Shown here in pieces: positions 61,501 through 64,000 of a DNA stretch of 64,000 bases. The stretch is taken from the NCBI GenBank assembly GCA_013396635.1, contig WBMW01005746.1:62001-126000 (forward strand), in the 5' to 3' direction. The position numbers and the translations under genes are program-made. The DNA comes from Penelope pileata. Its lineage: Eukaryota > Chordata > Aves > Galliformes > Cracidae. Each line of letters begins with the position of its first letter. Position 1 is the stretch's first letter. A model generated the notes under the pieces. That model had not been told where the DNA came from. It searched no databases and was given only the letters and a program-made list of their open reading frames with translations.

Positions 61501-63760
61501 TTCTACATGTACACTTGCACTATGAAGCCAGTATATGTCCAGAAGAGCACGCTTCTGAGTAAGTTTAAACAGTAGAACCTTTACAACAAAACAAATGGAA
61601 GTGTATCCACCATCAAATGACTTGTATTTCATGTACTTACAGTGTGTGAGCCTGTAAGAACAAATATTTGACTTTCAGATCTCTAGTCTGGTTTACTGGA
61701 TTAAAGAGCTTTCGCATCCTAGAAAATCTGCTTTGAATAGTATTGGAACAAAACCTGGAGAGCAACAGAGTAGCAGCTTTTCCTTGAAAAGCAATAGAAA
61801 AAAATTGCTTTCCAATGATTAACATATACGCGTCTTCTTCACATACCTGTGCTCCAGGTTCTCCTCGGTCACCCTTTTCACTCTGGGAATCACCAACTGG
61901 CCCCTGTAACAAAAATGCCCTCCAAGTACACATATTTAGAGTCATGTTTTCTAAATTAAATACATCTTTTATCATTTTTATCTTTAAATAGTATAAAAAT
62001 GAAGTATAATGCCATTCATAGGTATTCATTAAAGGTCAGAACAAGTAGCATAAACACTGGACTCTAAAGAGTAGCTGTTACTAGGTGATGCTGCCTGAAT
62101 GTCTGGATTTAAGGGATTTAATCTGGTCACTTACTGTAAATCCCATTGGCCCTGGAAGTCCTCTTGATCCTTTTTCCCCTTTCTCTCCTTTCAAGTCCTA
62201 TTACATAGAAAATTCAATAAATTAATTCAAAATTTAATAGGCTCATACCAAAACATTCAAGCTTAACAATCGGGAAAGCCCTACATTACTGACAAGCTTG
62301 TTTAAGCATAAATTGTTCTACTTAAATGACTAAAAGAAATAGCAACTTCTCACCAGCACTCCTGCCTATGTCCATAACGTCTGAACAAGAAACTGATTGA
62401 GCACTTATTTCTGAACACAGTGACTCCAAAAGAACCTGCTTCTGGTTGTATGCACAGGCATAGCAATAACTATTTCCAGGAATGAGAAAAAAATATCAGC
62501 AAAACAACCCACATAAATTGTAGTCCAGCTTCACTGGAGTTACAGTTAGCTCCAGTATATAAATGGCAGAGGCTGCCAACATGATCCTTGCCTCTGTCGG
62601 GTCAAGATTAGATTGTCCTACTGTGCAGTACTACTATGTATTGGGCCACAGCCTAAGCTCATTGCAAAATATAAGTTTATAGACTACTTATTACCTGGTT
62701 GGACTCATGTTCCAAAATATTTACATCAGGAGTTTTGATTTTTTTTTTAAACCTTATTACCTGATGTCTCTGAAAAATGTCCATTTCCCCATGACAAACA
62801 GCCACAGCTGTGACTGTAAAGTGCTCCAGGTGGTCAACACTTGATTTAAATAGGAAAGAATTGCTATTGCTTGAAGTTGAACCTTGCTTACTTCTGCAAT
62901 CGTTCTCTTCCTTCCTCCATACAGTTTTGATGCAAAATTCACTCTTTATTTTAGCCCATAGCAGAGAAGTTTTGATAACTCCATGGATTAGGTGCAAATT
63001 AAATAAGAAAAACAGAGTCAAAACCAAGTTGAAGAGTTGCCCTGTTAATACGTGAACATATAAAACTGAGTAACAAGAACTGCTGCTAAAAAAGAACAAA
63101 ATGCAGGAGTCTTTATGCACTGAGCAATATTAAGAACTGAAGCTGAATTAAGAGTATTTCCTTTCTCAAATACTCATTGCTTTTCCAAACCCTCTGTGTT
63201 CTCACAGAACACTGGAACACTCAGATTCCAGTAAAAACGATGAGAAAATAAAACTATTAAATTATGTGAACACACTGTAAGCTTTTGTGAAACTCTAGTG
63301 GCTCAGAATGCTGGTATTTTCAGTGACAAGGCTCAGAGGTCCACATACCTGCAGCTCTGATGGCCATTCAAAAAACCCATATTGATTTGGTGAAGCTGTA
63401 AGAGATTTACTTTTCATGTACTCAGACATTCACTGCAGGTGAGCTACTAATAAGCATTTAACACTTCACTGGCATCATTCAGATGTGCATCTGAATACAC
63501 AGGCTTCAGCTGAGCTGAACACACACTCTAAGAAAATCTTAGCATCTAACTAAACAGAACTGGAAAAACTGAGGATGAGTGAAAGGAGGTGCTACCAGGA
63601 CAATGGAGATGAGGATGTCCTTGCACAAAGTACAAACCAGTAAAATGGTTTATTTGAACGTAGTCTTTGGCAATTTTACTACCGTCATGTTGTCTGGTCC
63701 ACTTAATGTAACGATAACGGTTCCTGGTGGTCCAGGGGGCCCAGTTAATCCAGTGTCACC
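25453..63760 (-). CDS. COL4A3: Collagen type IV alpha-3 chain, 40 exons, 5' end missing
   Basis: This encodes a secreted basement-membrane collagen chain. By family knowledge, alpha-3 assembles with alpha-4 and alpha-5 in kidney glomerulus and lung basement membranes. Forty exons were read by eye; all junctions keep one frame, and they sum to 4,329 nt (1,442 residues plus TAA at 25,453-25,455). Residues 1 to about 1,207 are Gly-X-Y with many short interruptions. Residues about 1,208 to 1,442 are the NC1 domain, with two C4 subdomains and 12 cysteines. The identity alpha-3, rather than alpha-1 or alpha-5, rests on NC1 strings such as SAGSEASGQALASPG and ASLNPRRMFRKP, which resemble human alpha-3 as I remember it. 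The first coding exons, signal peptide and 7S domain lie beyond the right edge. If the gene keeps the human 52-exon layout, these are exons 13 to 52. Each exon is listed separately. Confidence 0.95.
25605..26385 (+). mobile_element. CR1 LINE fragment in last COL4A3 intron
   Basis: About 780 bp of CR1 3' region, beginning in the ORF2 tail (CCTGGCAACACGTGCTTGCT) and ending CATTCCAACCTAAGCCATTC. It fills most of the 1,044-bp final intron, in the orientation opposite to the gene. Confidence 0.9.
26582..26754 (-). CDS. COL4A3: COL4A3 exon w39, NC1
   Basis: 173 bp, phase 0 to 2. Carries YTSAGSEASGQALASPGS, then CLEEFRAIPFIECHGRGT and YSFWLASLNPRRMF; three cysteines of C4 repeat 2. Acceptor TTGCAG, donor GTAAAC. 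Confidence 0.96.
26766..26782. repeat. Short AT dinucleotide repeat
   Basis: A run of alternating A and T close to the acceptor of the NC1 exon at 26,754. Possible length polymorphism. Confidence 0.7.
28072..28186 (-). CDS. COL4A3: COL4A3 exon w38, NC1
   Basis: 115 bp, phase 2 to 0. Carries CVVCEGPAMVIAVHSQTT, then PACPGGWISLWKGFSFVM, the end of C4 repeat 1 and start of repeat 2. The second segment corresponds to Goodpasture epitope region EB. Donor GTAAAT. Confidence 0.96.
29145..29322 (-). CDS. COL4A3: COL4A3 exon w37, NC1
   Basis: 178 bp, phase 1 to 2. Carries GSCLQRFTTMPFLFC, DVCSFASRNDYSYWLS and PVDMAPISGRALEPHIS: three NC1 cysteines and the methionine equivalent to Met93, a partner of the sulfilimine cross-link in collagen IV. 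Acceptor TTTAG, donor GTAAGA. Confidence 0.96.
29964..30176 (-). CDS. COL4A3: COL4A3 exon w36, helix to NC1 junction
   Basis: 213 bp, phase 1/1. The helix ends GLQGLPGSPG. A linker TITTGPTRRG follows, then the NC1 start GFIFTRHSQS and C4 repeat 1, including the first NC1 cysteine (IPSCPSG) and ERAHGQDLG. It corresponds to human alpha-3 Goodpasture epitope region EA. Donor GTACTG. Confidence 0.95.
30718..30816 (-). CDS. COL4A3: COL4A3 exon w35
   Basis: 99 bp, phase 1/1: (G)PKGVKGLPGSFGRPG onward to GHRG. It is the last all-helical exon. Donor GTACAT. Confidence 0.92.
31755..32455 (-). mobile_element. CR1 LINE fragment in COL4A3 intron
   Basis: Reverse-complement CR1, with its 3' end (GACCTCTAAGGTCATCTAGT) on the left and ORF2 tail to the right, in the same sense as COL4A3. 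It ends 75 bp from the exon at 32,530. Confidence 0.9.
32530..32649 (-). CDS. COL4A3: COL4A3 exon w34
   Basis: 120 bp, phase 1/1: (G)PPGASG, then the interruption GRIFSVPG, then triplets to GLEG. Acceptor CTGCTAG, donor GTAGTT. Confidence 0.92.
32786..32857 (-). CDS. COL4A3: COL4A3 exon w33
   Basis: 72 bp, phase 1/1: (G)EKGNQGPPGPQGAEG onward to GQRG, with perfect triplets. Donor GTAACT. Confidence 0.91.
34094..34166 (-). CDS. COL4A3: COL4A3 exon w32, contains RGD
   Basis: 73 bp, phase 0 to 1: GVEGRPGYPGARGDPGFLG onward. It holds an R-G-D tripeptide, a possible integrin contact; use in the native helix is not shown. Donor GTATTC. Confidence 0.91.
34547..34677 (-). CDS. COL4A3: COL4A3 exon w31
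   Basis: 131 bp, phase 1 to 0: (G)VPGFQG, then the interruption GLPTPSVKG, then triplets to GPK. Donor GTCAGT. Confidence 0.92.
35228..35413 (-). CDS. COL4A3: COL4A3 exon w30
   Basis: 186 bp, phase 1/1: (G)IKGDMGLPGFPGPPG onward, with the short interruption GIAIPG. Acceptor TCTGCAG, donor GTATGT. Confidence 0.93.
36338..36388 (-). CDS. COL4A3: COL4A3 exon w29
   Basis: 51 bp, phase 1/1: (G)APGRGIPGLPGDPGRRG, with a two-residue unit GR breaking register. Donor GTGAGT. Confidence 0.9.
36818..37105 (+). mobile_element. CR1-like fragment in COL4A3 intron
   Basis: Shows the AAGAAAAGCTTCTTTGCTGT and AGCTCTCCAGAGAGGCTGTG boxes and a terminal GATTCTGTGATTCTGTG repeat. It differs from the others and probably belongs to another CR1 subfamily. 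Confidence 0.8.
37708..37806 (-). CDS. COL4A3: COL4A3 exon w28
   Basis: 99 bp, phase 1/1: (G)AVGYPGENGLVGERG onward to GEPG, with perfect triplets. Donor GTAACC. Confidence 0.91.
38761..38841 (-). CDS. COL4A3: COL4A3 exon w27
   Basis: 81 bp, phase 1/1: (G)ILGPPGDVGVKGQQG onward to GPPG, glutamine-rich, with perfect triplets. Donor GTATGG. Confidence 0.91.
39134..39260 (-). CDS. COL4A3: COL4A3 exon w26
   Basis: 127 bp, phase 0 to 1: GDPGAPGVLGIKGEKG onward to GVAGNPG, with perfect triplets. Donor GTATGT. Confidence 0.92.
40171..40310 (-). CDS. COL4A3: COL4A3 exon w25
   Basis: 140 bp, phase 1 to 0: (G)QKGQKGSPGFPGPSG onward, with an extra-residue break at GPPSPGPPG. Donor GTATAA. Confidence 0.92.
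40898..40987 (-). CDS. COL4A3: COL4A3 exon w24
   Basis: 90 bp, phase 1/1: (G)VKGFMGLPGIPGEQG onward to GIPG, with perfect triplets. Donor GTTATT is weak at the +3 to +6 positions. Confidence 0.9.
42169..42267 (-). CDS. COL4A3: COL4A3 exon w23
   Basis: 99 bp, phase 1/1: (G)VQGRIGLKGEKGDAG onward to GVPG, with perfect triplets. Donor GTATGG. Confidence 0.92.
42839..42973 (-). CDS. COL4A3: COL4A3 exon w22
   Basis: 135 bp, phase 1/1: (G)FFGSPGPKGRKGFIGAKG, then the interruption GPSETLVVIG. Donor GTACAC. Confidence 0.9.
43537..43626 (-). CDS. COL4A3: COL4A3 exon w21, GC donor
   Basis: 90 bp, phase 1/1: (G)PRGEPGIMGPLGVPGPPG onward to GDRG. The donor is AGAG|GCAAGT, a GC-AG intron. The nearest GT would break phase with the next exon. 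Confidence 0.88.
44478..44645 (-). CDS. COL4A3: COL4A3 exon w20
   Basis: 168 bp, phase 1/1: (G)GRGLLGSKGNPGPPG, a short interruption at GLSIPGIYG, then triplets to GVSGVPG. Donor GTAAGG. Confidence 0.92.
45323..45436 (-). CDS. COL4A3: COL4A3 exon w19
   Basis: 114 bp, phase 1/1. The interruption GNPAECLTGPPG carries the last cysteine before NC1. Acceptor CTTTTAG, donor GTAGGA. Confidence 0.9.
45576..45726 (-). CDS. COL4A3: COL4A3 exon w18
   Basis: 151 bp, phase 0 to 1: GDPGMIIPGEPGRLGSPG, then uninterrupted triplets to GDDGLRG; a short interruption at GMIIPG. Donor GTACTG. Confidence 0.9.
46951..47048 (-). CDS. COL4A3: COL4A3 exon w17
   Basis: 98 bp, phase 1 to 0: (G)DKGLPGGRGSPGCEGKTG onward, with a helix cysteine, ending GEK. 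Donor GTTTGG is weak. Confidence 0.88.
47908..48012 (-). CDS. COL4A3: COL4A3 exon w16
   Basis: 105 bp, phase 1/1: (G)RVGTSGPPGDVGHPG onward, with a two-residue unit at PGLGFPG. Acceptor TGAACAG, donor GTAAAA. Confidence 0.9.
49107..49199 (-). CDS. COL4A3: COL4A3 exon w15
   Basis: 93 bp, phase 1/1. GLKGETSRITPLPALPG is a long interruption, followed by triplets to GVPG. The acceptor reads ACTGGAG, weak and without a pyrimidine tract; phase supports it. Donor GTGAGT. Confidence 0.75.
49985..50170 (+). mobile_element. Short CR1 fragment in COL4A3 intron
   Basis: About 185 bp with the GCACTGGAACAGGTTGCC box and GGTCCCTTCCAACCTCAAC end. Heavily truncated. Confidence 0.8.
50336..50504 (-). CDS. 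COL4A3: COL4A3 exon w14
   Basis: 169 bp, phase 0 to 1: GLAGSKGDRGLPGLPG onward, with a one-residue slip at LPGYGPQG. Acceptor TTAATAG, donor GTTTGT. Confidence 0.9.
51415..51603 (-). CDS. COL4A3: COL4A3 exon w13
   Basis: 189 bp, phase 0/0. Very lysine-rich triplets (GHKGSKGEPG, GYKGSKGEE), with the interruption GYVYPEG. The lysines are plausible hydroxylysine or glycosylation sites (inference). Donor GTGGGT. Confidence 0.92.
52150..52720 (-). mobile_element. CR1 LINE fragment in COL4A3 intron
   Basis: Reverse-complement CR1. A short AGAAC-rich simple repeat (52,168-52,203) marks its 3' end; the rest is a degenerate ORF2 tail. Ends about 95 bp from the exon at 52,816. Confidence 0.85.
52816..52886 (-). 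CDS. COL4A3: COL4A3 exon w12
   Basis: 71 bp, phase 1 to 0: (G)REGTPGPKGAPGSPGAPG and so on, perfect triplets ending GAQ. Donor GTAAGG. A minus-oriented CR1 lies about 100 bp downstream in the intron. Confidence 0.9.
53232..53327 (-). CDS. COL4A3: COL4A3 exon w11, CxxC interruption
   Basis: 96 bp, phase 1/1. It opens with the interruption GDEAFICTDCSYIPG, which holds a C-T-D-C pair, then normal triplets to GQDGIPG. Acceptor TTCTAG, donor GTAAAT. Confidence 0.9.
54423..54515 (-). CDS. COL4A3: COL4A3 exon w10
   Basis: 93 bp, phase 1/1. Interruption GRVTFRTG, then GLPGLPGEPGCAGPPGPPG, again with a cysteine. Donor GTCAGT. Confidence 0.88.
55576..55740 (-). CDS. COL4A3: COL4A3 exon w9
   Basis: 165 bp, phase 1/1. 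It starts GMSRPGLRGPPGFPG and has a cysteine-bearing interruption AGLCIVGPPG in the middle. Donor GTGACA. Confidence 0.9.
56070..56105 (-). CDS. COL4A3: COL4A3 exon w8
   Basis: 36 bp, phase 1/1: (G)PQGPPGDAGRPG, perfect triplets. Acceptor TTTTTGCAG, donor GTATGT. Confidence 0.87.
57134..57218 (-). CDS. COL4A3: COL4A3 exon w7
   Basis: 85 bp, phase 0 to 1. It starts with an acidic, tyrosine-rich interruption TEYYDVV, then GEKGDEGPPGLPGPKG. A nearer AG (GATGTAG) also exists, but only the distal acceptor TTATTAAG keeps frame with the phase-0 end of the previous exon. Confidence 0.82.
58557..58598 (-). CDS. COL4A3: COL4A3 exon w6
   Basis: 42 bp, phase 0/0: GIKGNTGPPGACGR, with a cysteine in the helix. 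The donor CGA|GTAAGT is strong; the acceptor (CATGAAG) has a poor pyrimidine tract. Confidence 0.82.
58977..59030 (-). CDS. COL4A3: COL4A3 exon w5
   Basis: 54 bp, phase 0/0: GQKGEQGKPGLTGRQGVK, six perfect triplets. 54 bp is the classic collagen exon unit. Acceptor CTACAG, donor GTATTG. Confidence 0.88.
59878..60540 (-). mobile_element. CR1 LINE fragment in COL4A3 intron
   Basis: Reverse-complement CR1 with an intact 3' end (AGAATCATAGAATGGCCTGG). It is among the least decayed copies here: three overlapping open frames of 60-90 codons remain in the ORF2 tail. Lies in the 2-kb intron between the exons at 58,977 and 61,045. Confidence 0.92.
61045..61089 (-). CDS. COL4A3: COL4A3 exon w4
   Basis: 45 bp, phase 0/0: GKPGKEGAPGPPGLP, five perfect triplets. 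A multiple of 9 bp, typical of fibrillar-like collagen exons. Donor GTAATG. Confidence 0.88.
61847..61903 (-). CDS. COL4A3: COL4A3 exon w3
   Basis: 57 bp, phase 0/0. It reads GPVGDSQSEKGDRGEPGAQ; the GDSQSEKG segment is a short break in the triplet register. Acceptor TTACAG, donor GTATGT. Confidence 0.88.
62135..62197 (-). CDS. COL4A3: COL4A3 exon w2
   Basis: 63 bp, phase 0/0. DLK completes the interruption begun in the previous exon, then GEKGEKGSRGLPGPMGFT. The donor is consensus GTAAGT. Confidence 0.88.
63683..63760 (-). CDS. COL4A3: COL4A3 exon w1 (most 5' in window)
   Basis: 78 bp, phase 0/0. It reads GDTGLTGPPGPPG, then a non-collagenous interruption TVIVTLSGPDNMT, which contains a possible N-glycosylation sequon (N-M-T). 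The acceptor is a good TTTTAAG and the donor is GTAGTA. Confidence 0.85.
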
Positions 63761-64000
63761 CTTAAAAGAAAGGGAAAAATGAAGTGATTACAAACTCTTT
63801 GTTTGTTTGTTTCAAATTACTACTGCTATAGTTCTGAAATTGTGATATTTTTCCTCTTTACCCTTTGTTGTTAATACCATTAACATTTCTGTTTGTTTGC
63901 TTTTTATCTGCCAATAAAAAAGGCGTATAGAAAACTCAAGACTACCACAGCCTTCTCCTAGGTGAGAAATTTAAAAAACCATGTGCTGTTTTCTTTTAAA

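Noticed and set aside
62677..63120. Minus-strand 147-codon open frame next to a COL4A3 exon
   Set aside because: It lacks Gly-X-Y repeats and recognisable domains; it sits within an intron between consistent exons at 62,197 and 63,683.

Overview
The window is genomic DNA of a bird. It has long introns, GC-rich promoter sequence and at least nine truncated CR1 (chicken repeat 1) LINE fragments in both orientations, with no mammalian-type SINEs seen. A galliform such as chicken is likely, but the species cannot be fixed from sequence alone. Both protein genes are transcribed from the minus strand, so they read right to left: COL4A3 first, then MFF. From memory, human 2q36 has the same neighbours in the same relative orientation.

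From about 63.8 kb down to 25.45 kb lie 40 coding exons of COL4A3, the alpha-3 chain of type IV collagen (the Goodpasture antigen). Splice sites and reading phase agree at every junction. The exons sum to 4,329 nt, or 1,442 codons plus a stop, with no internal stop or frameshift. Thirty-five exons encode the interrupted Gly-X-Y triple helix. Five encode the end of the helix and the NC1 domain with all 12 cysteines. The signal peptide, 7S region and first exons (roughly 230 residues, judging by the human length of about 1,670) lie beyond the right edge.

From 25.45 to about 21.7 kb is a short intergenic stretch holding the presumed COL4A3 3' UTR, one CR1 fragment, an unrecognised GC-rich open frame and a CpG island. 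The island is the probable MFF promoter and contains a perfect CACGTG palindrome of the CLEAR/E-box type.

From about 21.3 kb to the left edge is MFF (mitochondrial fission factor, the outer-membrane receptor for the dynamin-like GTPase DRP1). Six coding exons are present, including a 75-bp exon matching a human alternative exon. The C-terminal coiled coil and membrane anchor lie off the left edge. Within MFF, 14,042-16,216 is repeated almost perfectly as 16,218-18,392, with a single N between the copies. One boundary cuts an MFF exon and the other cuts a CR1 element. This looks like two overlapping contigs joined without merging; it creates a false duplicate exon and a false partial exon. No mobile system, CRISPR array, tRNA or rRNA gene was seen, and no candidate for a wholly new system.
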